From positions 1,302,001 to 1,366,000 of the forward strand of contig BLAL01000006.1 of assembly GCA_015698045.1 (NCBI GenBank): a stretch of DNA of 64,000 bases. The letters run 5' to 3'. This document shows, piece after piece, positions 32,121 to 42,830 of this stretch (its first letter is position 1; each line of letters starts with the position of its first letter). This DNA is from Rhizophagus clarus (Eukaryota > Glomeromycota > Glomeromycetes > Glomerales > Glomeraceae). The notes below the pieces were generated by a model, which was not told where the DNA came from, did no database searches, and worked only from the letters and a program-made list of their open reading frames with translations. The translations under genes and the position numbers were made by a program.

Positions 32121-33975
32121 GGAAAAAAAAACTCTCTCCACTGATCATTTCGGCCAAAAATTTTTAAGAAAAAACAAACCACTTTAAAACTTTTTTTTCT
32201 TATCAATATATATATAAATATGTTACAAAAAGCTTCGATATTTGAAAAGACAACACAGAGAGGGATTTTAGATACACTAGTTTCATTTGGGAAGATAGGC
32301 GCCTTGCCTCTTGACGAATAAACCTTAAGAATAGACCAAGTTTTAGGCAGAAGTGAAGTCACCCAAGGAGTAAACTTCCAAGAACTATCTTGACGAACCA
32401 AACCACCATATGCAACCCTTAACTTATTGTTTCAAGTCAGTTTGGTCTTGCTTCAGAGCACAGCAGCCTTCATATACTTCAAAGCTTCTCCTATCTTCAC
32501 AGAGGAAAAAGCTGCGGTAGAAACACTAAAACAAAAAGGACCAATAAAATTTGATGAGCCAGAAATGGAAATAAAGATACCACAATGGACCAATCAAAGT
32601 TGTCTTCAAGCATGCCATTAACAAATAACACCAAAAACCTGAAAAAAAGCAGAAAATCCAAAAAGCAAAAAAGCAACCAGAGGATACAACACCTGCTAAA
32701 AAAGAGAATGATAATCAGAGAAAATTGAAACGTGAAGGAAAAAAGATTACCTGTGGTGCAGCTGATAAAGTAATTACTGGAATCCAAGTGGTAGACGAAA
32801 ATATAGCAAAAGTCCGCCATATTATAGTATATGTCGTACCAGTTGAGTGGACCAATGAACAAATACTTAACGCGCTAAATTCATGGGGATATACCATAAA
32901 GTTCTCGACAAAAAAACAAAAGAAGTTCCAGACCCTATGGGTCAAAATAATCCTTAATAACAAGATACGAACCCATTTTGATCAAGAGCTATGGATGTAT
33001 ACATTCAACTAAATACCCATCTGATGGTTTTCAGGGGACTGATCGCTAAAAGAAAGAAAACACTGCGAAAGATTTTGTCTAGTATAGAGGAATTGCCCAG
33101 AAGCCCAACATACCTAACGCCTGGTGAACTGTAACCTACAATTGGATTTTCTAATTAAATACTCAATAAAAGCCTACAAGGCTATAAATACACTTTATGA
33201 GGAACGACAGTTGATAGTATTCTTCGAAAAGCATACAGATATGCTGTTTGCATTAAGAACATCTTTCGACATAGATAACGTAATACACAACTGGTCACAT
33301 GGTGAACCCCTAGAGAACAAATCCCTTCGTAATACTAGACACAGGTTAAACGAGGATTCATCAAGCAAAAAGAGCCAATCGCACAGACCTCAAGGTCAGA
33401 ACCCTGGCAAAAATTCAAATAAGCAACAAATTTCTCACAAATTGAAGGGTTTTGCCGATGTCTTCAATACATTAGTGGATCTTTTGAAAAAATTGGCATC
33501 GGATTAACTAATTTTTTCTTCAAACAAGAGAGACGAAGGACTTGAAAACTGCGGAATAGATACGATCACATGGGATAAACCTTTTTTTTTACACAATCTT
33601 GACTTCCAGATCTGCAAACCAACGGATTTCACTTTCTTACAATTCAAATTTTAGATTAATTTAGTTTAGTCCTTATATTAATTGTAGTCAGTTTTGTTTT
33701 TTTTTATTTAGAAGATGTCCCTGCACTACAGCCTATACTTATTTTTGTTTTTTTAGGACGGTTTAGTTTAGTTGTTTTTTTTCTTTTATTTTTATTTTAT
33801 TTTGTTTGGTTTGTTTTTTTAAAAAAACAATTAGGCTAGATAAGTCAGGTATATGGATACCGTATTTGAGTGTACAACCCATAGGTATTTTGAATATACT
33901 GAGCCACGGGGTTTTAGACCCCAATCTTCATTAATAAAAAATGCAGTCTTGACTAAAAAAAAAATAAAAAAAAAA
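32121..33975 (+). mobile_element. LINE-derived insert with poly(A) tail
   Basis: A 17-bp duplication agtacaataaatttaat flanks the insert (32104-32120, 33976-33992), and its 3' end is an A-rich tail after gcagtcttgacta, so it was inserted by target-primed reverse transcription on the + strand. The left TIR of copy B shows the unoccupied site. It carries only ORF1-like fragments and a 3' UTR; no reverse transcriptase is present, so it is deleted or non-autonomous. Confidence 0.88.
32725..33507 (+). pseudogene. LINE ORF1-like fragments
   Basis: Two frames (32725-33012 and 33124-33507) give a lysine-rich protein with an RRM-like segment (HIIVYVVPVEWTNEQILNAL, LNSWGYTIKF) and a basic Ser/Gln-rich C-terminus (KKSQSHRPQGQNPGKNSNKQ). 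The stops between and before them indicate decay. This resembles nucleic-acid-binding ORF1 proteins of fungal LINEs; identification by eye only. Confidence 0.5.
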
Positions 33976-34178
33976 AGTACAATAAATTTAATAACAAAAA
34001 TACAATAATTAATATACCTGTAAAATATAAAGAGAGTAAGAAGAAAACAGAAAAAAAAGAGTGTGTATATTTTTAGAAAAATAAACAAAGTCACATTTGG
34101 TAATTTATATGCATGTTAAGATCAAGTCGCATGCATAAAATCAGACTGAGTTTTGATTGGTTAATAATAGATAAATAG

Positions 34179-34790
34179 AAAATTATCATTATAATTCTGG
34201 AGAAATTTTAAATTTACTAGTAATTTTACTGACCCTTTTCATTTTTTATAAATAGTGATCTTTTAAATTTGTATTTAGACTTTTGAAAACCAATTTTTTT
34301 AAAATAGTTCAATAATATTTATTAATTTATTTAATATAAATATAATAAAAAGTACATTGTTTTTTATTTAATGTTATGAATTCTAAGGAAATTCTATTAA
34401 AAATATCTCATACAAACTCAGAAAATCTCAAAAAAAAAATCTCTATTTCCTATATGAATCTTAGAAAATCTCAAAAAAGAAATTTCTGTCAAAATATCCC
34501 ATATGAACTCTTCCCATGTGAATTCTTAAAAACCCTTCTCCGGTTTCCTTTGACCTAATTCAAAAGTCTGGTCATGGTATTCTTCCTTTTTTCCTTACAC
34601 TCCTTAGCACTGCAAACAATTTTCAAGTTATCTTTATCAAGCCCCAAAATTGATAAGTTCCGCTATATTATTTTTTTTATCTAGTCCGCTAACATGAGAC
34701 AGAGATACTTATTTATAGGTATAGTAATGGAAATGGAAGTGGAAGTAGAAGCAGGTTTGTTATTTTCACAATTTTTTCACATTTTTCAGA
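34179..34790. other. Intergenic, no gene seen
   Basis: AT-rich. A short duplicated tract (tctcatacaaactcagaaaa, 34407 onwards) gives a 60-codon open frame that is repeat-derived. No recognisable gene. Confidence 0.5.
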
Positions 34791-34794
34791 AAAA

Positions 34795-35875
34795 AAATTC
34801 TGTCTGACAATCCTATAAAAAGAAAAAAATAAATTAGTTATTAATTTTTTAAAAATTACAAACTATTTTCCTAACCTTCCTTTACTTTAATTCTAAAAGC
34901 GTAATCATGCTTTTCATCTGGCAATCTTATAAAAAGAAAAAATAAATTAGTTTAATTTGTTAAAAAAAAAGCAATGAAAAAACTTCTCACCCAGCCCTCC
35001 CTTACCTTAATTCTGTTGTGTTTTTGTCTGACAACACTACAAAAGAAGAAAAAAATAAAGTTAGTTTAATTTATTAAGAAAAAACACTGAAAAACTTTTT
35101 CCACAACCTCCCTTACCTCAATTCAAGAAGTCTGGTTATGTTAACATCTGGCAACACTACAAAAAAAGAAAAAATAAATAAAGTTAATTCAATTTATTAA
35201 AAAAAATTACTGAAAAACATTTCCCCCAACACTCCTTACCCCAATTCAAGAAGTCTTATAAAAAAGAAAAAAATAATTTGTTAAAAAAAAGCAACGAAAA
35301 ACTTTTCTACAACCTCCTTTACCCCAATTCAAGAAGTCTGGTCACACTTTCATCTGGCAATGCTATAAAAAAGAAAAAAATAAATTAGTTTAATTTATTA
35401 AAAAAAAACACTGAAAAACTTTTTCCACAACCTCCCTTACCTCAATTCAAGAAGTTCGGTTATGTTAACGTCTGGTAACACTACAAAAAGAAAAAAAATA
35501 AAGTTAATTCAATTTATTAAATAAACACCAAAAAACTATTCCCCCAACTTTCCTTACTTCAATTCAAGAAGTCTGGTCATGCTTTCATCTGGCAACCCTA
35601 TAAAAAAGAAAAAAATAAATTAGTTTAATTTGAAAAAAAAAGCAACAAAAAAACTTTTCACCCAGCCTTCCCTTACCTCAATTCTGTCATGTTTTTCATC
35701 TGATAACACTACAAAATAAGAAAAAAATAAAGTTAGTTTAATTTATTAAAAAAAATACTGAAAACTTTTCACACAGTCTTCCTTACCTCAAATCAAGAAG
35801 TCTGGTTAGGTTAACGTCTGGCAACACTACAAGAAAAGAAAAAAAAATAATTTGATAACAAAAAACTCAAAAATT
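34795..35875 (-). repeat. Tandem array, ten ~113-bp units (minus-strand arm)
   Basis: Read on the minus strand each unit is T-rich tract, AG, a segment of 30-42 nt close to gttgccagatgaaagcatga followed by ccagacttcttgaattgag, then gtaagg. The order mimics a 3' splice site, mini-exon and 5' splice site. Segment lengths differ (40 and 32 nt in two neighbours), so they do not form a continuous frame. Homologous units in the opposite orientation occur at 36190-37340. Confidence 0.75.
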
Positions 35876-36189
35876 TTTTTTAGATTATCCACAATCACCA
35901 TCAGTTGTTACATGTTACTTTAATATATGACATTTCCTGAACAACCTTATAATAAATAGCAACCAAATTTAAAGGGTACTTATACTTCTTACTGAAATTA
36001 CAAGATTATTCTGAAATAATTACAGAATTATGTAATTACATAATTCCTTAATATGAAATTAATTTCGTACACAACTATATTTAAAAGATCGATAAATTTT
36101 ATCAATCTTTTTTTGTTATTTTGGATTTAAAAATTTTTTTATTTATTTCGTTATTAAAAGAATACATGAGAAATATGAATACCAAAATG

Positions 36190-37340
36190 CTACGAACTGG
36201 AACTTGGAATTAAGGTAAGAGGAGAGGGGATTTTCATGTATTCTTTCTTTAAGAAGCATTTCTAACATTTCTTTTTTCTTTTTTTTTAGATTTCTGAACG
36301 AATAATATGACCAGGACTTTGGAATTTAGGTTGAAGAGGTGGTGAGTAGGGTTTTTATTATATTCTTTAAGAAACATTGCTAAACATTTTTTTCTTCTTT
36401 TTTTTAGGTTGTTGGACAAAAATTATGAATCCAGACTTTAAAATTATGTAAGTGAAGGAGGTGGAATTAGGGATGCCAATGGTCGGTTTGGTTCAGTTTT
36501 AGTTTTAAAACCGCGGTTTTCAGCCAAAACCAAACTGACTGCAAAACCGACCGATAAAACTGAACCGCAAAACCGATTGCAAAACCAAAGAAAATATTAT
36601 TAGAAAGTGCTAATTATGACTTTATTTAGCAATAACATTTAAATTTGCATACAAAAATAGTGCTGATTTTGTGATTTTTGGTGATACAAAAAAATCACGT
36701 GATCAACGCATAAAATTAAATTCTCCTTATAATTTCAAAAAGAAAATTACCATAAATTTAAATATTAAAATTCATGTTTTTTAGTTATTTTCAATTGAAG
36801 CAAAGATATTTTTTCGGGATAAATTACAAAATATTTACAATTAACCGATCAGTTTTTTCATCGGTTTTTTTATATACAAAACTGACAGTTAACCGGTCGG
36901 TCTTTAACTAAAACTGAACTGAAACCGAACTGGGAAAAACTGGTTATAACCAGTTATAACCGAACTTTTGGCATCCCTAGGTGGAATCACAATATTTCTT
37001 ATTTTTTTAGGGAATATTTCTACCACTTTTCAAACGCTTCTCTTTTTCTTTTTTTAGGTTACCAAATGAATAATATGATCCAGACTTTGGAATTTAGGTA
37101 AAAAGAGTGTTGGAGAGCAGGTTTTTTTGTTATGTTTTTTAAGAAACATTACTAAATGTATCTTCTTTTTTAGGTTGCCAGATTTTTGGATGAACTTGGA
37201 CTTAGAATGCAAGTAGGTTAGCGGGAAAGTGGAGATAGATTTTTTTAATATATTGAAGAAACGTACTAATATTTCTTCTATTTTTTTTTGGTTTTTTTTA
37301 AATTACTGAATTCTTTATGTGAATTCAGACTTGGAATGTA
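36190..37340 (+). repeat. Tandem array, about five units (plus-strand arm)
   Basis: Units such as ttttttttaggttgccag and gatccagactttggaattta followed by ggtaaaaag are the same repeat as in the minus-strand arm, inverted. Units are more diverged and one is split by the hAT MITE at 36468-36979. Together the arms form a 2.5-kb imperfect inverted structure around an AT-rich centre (35876-36189). Confidence 0.7.
36468..36979. mobile_element. hAT MITE (512 bp), TAGGGATGCCAA ends
   Basis: Ends tagggatgccaa and ttggcatcccta, with a perfect 8-bp duplication ggtggaat (36460-36467, 36980-36987). Subterminal ggtcggtttggttcagtttt and its complement form longer inverted repeats. No coding sequence. Confidence 0.92.
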
Positions 37341-38300
37341 TGCAAGTAGATTAACAGAAGGAATTAACAGAGGGAATTTTATTATATATTGCTTTATTAT
37401 ATACAATAAATAAATATAATAAATTATTATACTTTTATATAATAAAATTATAATATTTATTATATATACAATTAAAAGTTATTTTATGTATAAAAATTAC
37501 AATACAACATTATAATGATAAAAAACCTAAAACCCATTTTGACCCTTGTAACCTATTTTGACCTTTGTAATTCATTGAGACCCTATAATTAATTACAACT
37601 ATCAAAATTCATCATTTTGATTTCACCTATAATCCAAAGGGCTGAGAAGTCATCTAAAAAAGATAAAAGAGAGGGAAAGAGAAAAAATAGGAAAGATGAA
37701 AGCGTAAAAAAGAAACTGAAAGGAGGAATGGGAAACAACGAAAGTGATTTTAGCCAAAATCTAGTTGAAATCATCATATGATTTCAACTATGATAGTGAT
37801 TATAAAAGTGTATATAAAATAAACCAATTAGCAACCAATAATATATATATATATCAGTTATCAATCTGATGTATTAATTGGTGACCAATTGATAACTGGT
37901 AAATAACTGTTTGAGAATATTCACATATTAAAGTCAAATTTACATTTGCAATCCTGCATTTTTTGATAATAAAATTAAAATTATAATTATAAATTTTTTA
38001 ACCGTACACCAATCAGTTATCAATCGGTTATATGACTGATTGATAACTGATTAGAATTTATGCCTGATTGATGACCGATTGGTATCAGATTAAAAGAATC
38101 AGTTTCCAATCGGTTACCAAACAGTCATATAACTAATTGGTGACTGTTGATTTGACTTTGTTTGACCTGTGACATGTTCAGATAAACCCTCATATGAGAA
38201 ACTAAATCTCATATAGTCAACAAGCAAGTCACTAGAAATAAAGTAAAAACTACACCTGAAAAGAAGCTTTCAATTTACTTCAATTTAAGATATATTATCA
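37341..38300. other. Intergenic with TIR-type minisatellite relic
   Basis: No gene. At 37850-38180 imperfect units of gattggtgaccgattggtat and aactgattgg occur, ending in tttgacctgtgacatgttca. The same order (units, then ttcgacctgtgaatgttag) is found in the right TIR at 31850-32025, suggesting a relic of another Polinton-like element end. Confidence 0.5.
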
Positions 38301-38314
38301 ATCGCATTTAAAAA

Positions 38315-39562
38315 ATGCGCTCAATGTTGAATGACACCGCTTCTATTACATCTAGTATCTCTACTAAATGGTCTAAATTCCAATGTCTTATCAATACGAT
38401 TTTAGACAAATATGAATGTTCAGACTTTTCATCATCCTTCACCTTTCTTATACTTGACAAATTCAAATTATTTTTGAATAATTTGTGTAAAATCAGGAAA
38501 CACTTGGGACTTCTTTTTAAACTGGAACTTGATATTATGGTTCAGAAACAAATTGTCTCTAACATCAAAAAATGTTGTACTAATTTTAAAGACAACCAAG
38601 TTTTTATGATTCGTTTGATCACTGAAGAAGAAATAGTTTATATCTCAATTAAAAAAATCTATAAGAAAGATGACTAAAATAATGAATTACTTATTACTGG
38701 TAAATTAGCTGTTCTCAAAAAAACTAATCATCATTTCCAAACTATTGCAGGCTTGATTAACAGGAAAAAGCCACTTCAAGGATTGGAAAGATCAATATCA
38801 ACCTCTATGCTATGTTAATGAAAATATTTACTCAAAGCTCATGGACCTTTTGTCACATGAAGAATGGCTGGATGTTATCAGAAACCTTCCTAAAAGCAAA
38901 GCTACAGGCTCATTGGGAATATTTACCAAAATGTTACAACACCTTAGTCCTATAGCTCATGATATTCTATATTATCTTATATGTAAGATTATACAACTGA
39001 ATTACTTACCAAAACAATGGAAAGAAGCAACTGTTTTTCCTATCACTAAGCCAAAACCCTTTAATTGTGAATTATCAAACTTTTGCCCAATCATTCTACT
39101 TGAGACTACTTGTAAAGCTCTTATTATATTACTTAATTGTCAACTAACTTTAACGTTAAAATAACATAATGTTTTGCAGGCAAACCAATTTGGAGATTTA
39201 CCAAAATAATCCACCTTTGAACCCATAAGAATTATTAATGAAATTATTCAAGACGCTATTGACAATAATAATGAACTCTGGATTTTATCACAGGATATGG
39301 GTAAGGCCTATGATCGTGTCAATACCTTCCAATTACAAAAAGCGATAGATAGAATTAAATTACCCCAGCAATTCACTCACCTGATTTTAGATTTATTTAA
39401 AGATAGAACAAATCAAGTCATAACTGCCTATAGCAAGATGTCTGCTTACAATGTTATTACAGGTATAGACCAAGGAGAAGTAATTTTGCCTATTCTTTGG
39501 TATATTTATTACAATTCTTTACTTGCTAAAATCAACAAACAAAATTTGGGATACACTATATC
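38315..39562 (+). pseudogene. LINE reverse transcriptase remnant
   Basis: Three frame-broken pieces: an upstream part (38315-38677), the fingers region (LPKSKATGSLGIFTKMLQHL, 38870-38950) and the palm. Palm motif A reads LSQDMGKAYDRV (39280-39320) and motif B GIDQGEVILPILW (39462-39500); motif C (the second Asp pair) is lost because a hAT MITE replaces the rest at 39563. The pattern is that of non-LTR retrotransposon polymerases abundant in Glomeromycotina. Stops and frameshifts make it dead. Confidence 0.8.
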
Positions 39563-39854
39563 TAGGGATGGGGTTAATTAACCGTGGTTAATTAACCATG
39601 GTTAATTAACGGTTAATTTAGTTAATTATAATTGATAAAATTGGTTAATTAACCGTTAATTTGGTTAATTATAAATTAGCCAATCAAAAAGAAGATTTAA
39701 GTCACATGATTTTTTAAATTTAAGCCAAATAATATTTAGTTTTTTAAATTTAATATAACAATCTAAATTATATATAGTTATATATTGGTTAATTAACAGT
39801 TAATTAACAGGTTAATTAACCAAATTATAATTAACCGTTAATTTACCATCCCTA
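39563..39854. mobile_element. hAT-like MITE (292 bp), TAGGGATGGGGTTAATTAAC ends
   Basis: Ends tagggatggggttaattaac and gttaatttaccatcccta with several nested ttaattaacc palindromes. No clear 8-bp duplication remains. It truncates the LINE reverse transcriptase. Confidence 0.75.
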
Positions 39855-39865
39855 GTCCCGTACAT

Positions 39866-40068
39866 TAGCCCTGTTCATTTCCGGTCGGTTGTATTTTTCG
39901 GTTGGTTGAGGTTTAATTTGATTGGCTAGATCTTCCTGTATTTGTTTATGTGACCGACCTTTTAAACCAATATTTTTTTGGGTTTTTAGGGCGACCGCAA
40001 ATAAACAATCCTATTGGCACAAAACAAACCAACCGAAAAATACAACTGACCAGAAATGAACAGGGCTA
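39866..40068. mobile_element. MITE with 42-bp TIRs (203 bp)
   Basis: Ends tagccctgttcatttccggt and accagaaatgaacagggcta continue as gtcggttgtatttttcggtt and its complement. hAT-like by the TAGCCCTG end; no duplication seen. A short open frame overlapping it is not a gene. Confidence 0.7.
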
Positions 40069-40132
40069 TTATGAAACGATAAGTCATATGACCGATACCG
40101 AAACCGCAGTTACATATCATAACGGCAACTAT

Positions 40133-40367
40133 CCCAGTCGTACCAACAAAAATTTCGCAGTCACGTGATATTTCGCCGCATTACGGAATTATGCACCAAC
40201 ACGTGAAAGTATCCGGTGACAAATAGCATGTGACAAATAAATTTTTGTCTACTCGAAAAAAACTGTCCCTCAGATAAATATAAACAATAAAAACGCGGAG
40301 GGTGTGACAGATGTGAAGATTAAAATTGCAGTCACGTGACTGCGAAATTTTTGTCGGTGCGACTGGG
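40133..40367. mobile_element. MITE with cccagtcgtacc ends (235 bp)
   Basis: The left tract cccagtcgtaccaacaaaaa, followed by tttcgcagtcacgtga, recurs inverted at 40330-40367 (tcacgtgactgcgaaatttt, then tgtcggtgcgactggg). Flanking duplication not evident. Confidence 0.65.
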
Positions 40368-40399
40368 CTTCATAACGGCGCAACCAATTGGATCGATGA

Positions 40400-40585
40400 G
40401 TATTTTGACTCCCGTAATTAATTTCAACTCCCGTAATTAATTTCAACCCCCGTTATTAAATTTCGACCCCCGTAATTAATTTCGACCTCCGTAATTAATT
40501 CGACCATCTGACTTTTTGTGACCTAAAGTCGAAATTAATTTCAACCATTTCGACCATTTCGGAGGTCGAAATTAGCCAATTTCGG
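40400..40585. repeat. Short tandem repeat ccgtaattaatttcaactc
   Basis: Five units of about 22 bp at 40405-40505 (variants with cgaccc, cgacct), then a diverged inverted portion to 40585. Non-coding. Confidence 0.7.
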
Positions 40586-40589
40586 TTTC

Positions 40590-41520
40590 ATATATACAGT
40601 CATTAAGTTAATTTATAAATTAAAATACATTTGTATTTTGTATTTATCTTTAAAATAATTCAGAAGAATATTAAATAAAGACAACAATTTAAATATTAAT
40701 AAATTATTTATTTTCTGTATTCTTTAGGTATCTTTAAAAAGCTTAAAATATATAGATTGATTTCAATATGTCTAAAAAAGCAAAAAAGAAAGTAACTAAA
40801 CATGAGCAAAATTTGAATAAAGAAATTTCTTGTTTATTAGTAAAACCATTGATATGATAATAAAATTTACATATGATCAATTATTTCATCAGCAAACTTT
40901 GGCAACTACCATTTACATTTGAATATAAACATATTCAATTTTCATGAACATCTAAATATACATCAAATCATCATCTGACATATTAAAACGGGCAAAGGCT
41001 GATCAATTAGAACTAGACTTGTAATGCTATGGATACCTAAATAGAGGAGGCCCTTTTCGCAAAATTAATGATTAATTATCTAAGATTTAATTTTTTTGAA
41101 TAATTAAAAAAAATTAACATCGTATGGCAAAAATAAATATTCGGCTATTTCTAATTTCGTATGCAACTATCCACAATTACTTGCTATGATTAAGTTAATT
41201 TATTTACTAAAATATATCATTCGGTCAATTTAAAAAATAAGCAAGCCTTTTATTATAAGATAAATAAACATATAATGTAAAATTTTATCGTAGTCCAAGT
41301 CCCTACATTAATTTTTATTAAAAAAAAGTTAGTATTAACGGTTTCTTTTGACTTAATGAAACTAACTGGGGTGCCACACACTCACATCGGATTACACAAC
41401 CCATATTTAGGAAAAAAAAAAAAAAAAACTAGGTCCTCACCTCACTTTTGCTAAAAATGCCACAAGAAATACCATGCGAAGGCATCTTAAAAAAAACCAT
41501 CCTAAAAAAATCAACGAACA
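40590..41520. other. Intergenic, possible gene fragment at 40768-40857
   Basis: An ATG-initiated 29-codon frame (MSKKAKKKVTKHEQNLNKEI...) at 40768 follows an intron-like ttctttaggtatc tract; nothing downstream continues it. Otherwise no gene is visible. Confidence 0.3.
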
Positions 41521-42830
41521 TAAATAATATTAAACACATTTACCAACCCACAAGCCAACACAAATCCACAACACTCACCTTAACATCCAAGATATGCTAA
41601 ACAAACCTTTGTCATTTCTTACCGAAAAACGTTACGAAAAAATACGAAGCCATCCTAAAAACAAGGTAAAAAGCGTGATGACATCAGTAACCCATATTAC
41701 TCACATCACTTAATCACGATATTACTAAAATTAATTATGATAAATAAAAGAAAATTTCTCAATAAACTTAAAATAATCTATAAATATAATAAACAAATCC
41801 ATAAAAACAAATCCCACAATAAAGTTCACGATCCACAAACACAAACACTTGAAAACTTAAATGGCAAACCCATAAATCGAATCCATAAAAATAAACACAA
41901 AATCGAGCTGAAAACCATAAACCCAAACCACAAAACCCAAATCACAAACCCATAAATACACAAGACCTGAAAAATAACCCCATAAACACGAACTCACAAA
42001 ACTTGATTCACAAACCCATAAACCATAAACCTGGATCACAAACTAACTCATAAAAACCCACAAGACCTGAAAAATAACCCCATAAACACGAAAACACAAA
42101 ACCTCACTCACAAACACACAAACCAATCCTCATAAACCCGAATCACAAACCCATAAATAAAACGCATAAGACCAAATAACAACTCATAAACACGAACGAC
42201 AAAATCTCATTCGCAATCCCATAAACCAAAGCCCATAAAACCCGAAAAAACCCATAAATAAAAACAAACGCATAAAACCCAAATAATAACCATAAATACG
42301 AACCGCAAAATCCCACTCGTAATCCCATAAACCAAAACCCAAAGATCCCAATCACAAACCTATAATAAATACTCACAAAATCTGAATCACATAATCATAC
42401 TCAAATTAAAACCCACAAAACTTGATTCACAAACATATAAAACCACAAACCCAGATCACAAACCCATAAATATGAACCCATAAAGAGAGAATCACAAACC
42501 CATATAAACCCACAAAATTTGAATCACATAATCATACTCAAATTAAAACCCACAAAGCCCAATTATAAAACATAAATCCATAAACACCGATAACAACCCA
42601 TAAACACGAACCATAAACCATAAAAACTCAAAAACCAGAATCACACAAACTCATAAATACAACCCGCAAAACCGATTAACAATCCATAACAAACCCACTA
42701 ACCCATAAACACGAACATAAAAATTGACTCATAAATACAAACCATAAACAAAACCCATAACCCGATATTGCGACCATAAACCATAAACCCGTAGACACAA
42801 ACCCATAAACTCAACCAACAAACTAACCAA
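41520..42830. repeat. Degenerate minisatellite, aacccataaacacgaac type
   Basis: About 1.3 kb of imperfect 12-20-bp units with cataaaccc, cacaaaac and aatcacaaac motifs and almost no G on the + strand. Apparent open frames on both strands (for example 41857-42039 minus) are by-products of this composition. Confidence 0.85.

Larger units (their letters stand above)
7719..34178. mobile_element. Polinton/Maverick-like giant transposon, copy B (with later insertions)
   Basis: The element is bounded by long terminal inverted repeats (7719-9358 and 31061-34178) that share the outermost tctatttatctattatt, an ACTCTT-rich tract, a gaccatcaaat minisatellite and a distinctive ~600-bp inner part. Inside are a DDE integrase with chromodomain, family B DNA polymerase, SF3 helicase and A32/FtsK-type ATPase, the set used by Polintons and Polinton-like viruses. 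Four insertions (17236-18808, 20068-20386, 22855-29623, 32121-33975) can be subtracted, leaving about 16 kb. No target-site duplication is convincing at the outer ends. It is inactive: integrase, Gag-protease, ATPase, adaptor, polymerase and helicase genes all carry stops or frameshifts. Confidence 0.85.
31061..34178. repeat. Right terminal inverted repeat of copy B (with LINE insert)
   Basis: Reverse complement of 7719-9358, interrupted at 32121-33975. Inner landmarks are gttgatatacctaggtac (31098), the tttggaccagaattttag tract and ggcgctgaagcctaactgg (31663); outer landmarks are agagagtaagaagaaaacag (34030) and aataatagataaatag (34163). The open frame at 31276-31500 is the mirror of the one in the left TIR and is not a gene. 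Confidence 0.85.

Noticed and set aside
37589..37777. 62-codon minus-strand frame
   Set aside because: Low-complexity Phe/Ser/Leu-rich sequence with no supporting context.
41857..42376. Hydrophobic minus-strand frames
   Set aside because: Produced by the G-poor cataaaccc minisatellite; no start context or conservation.
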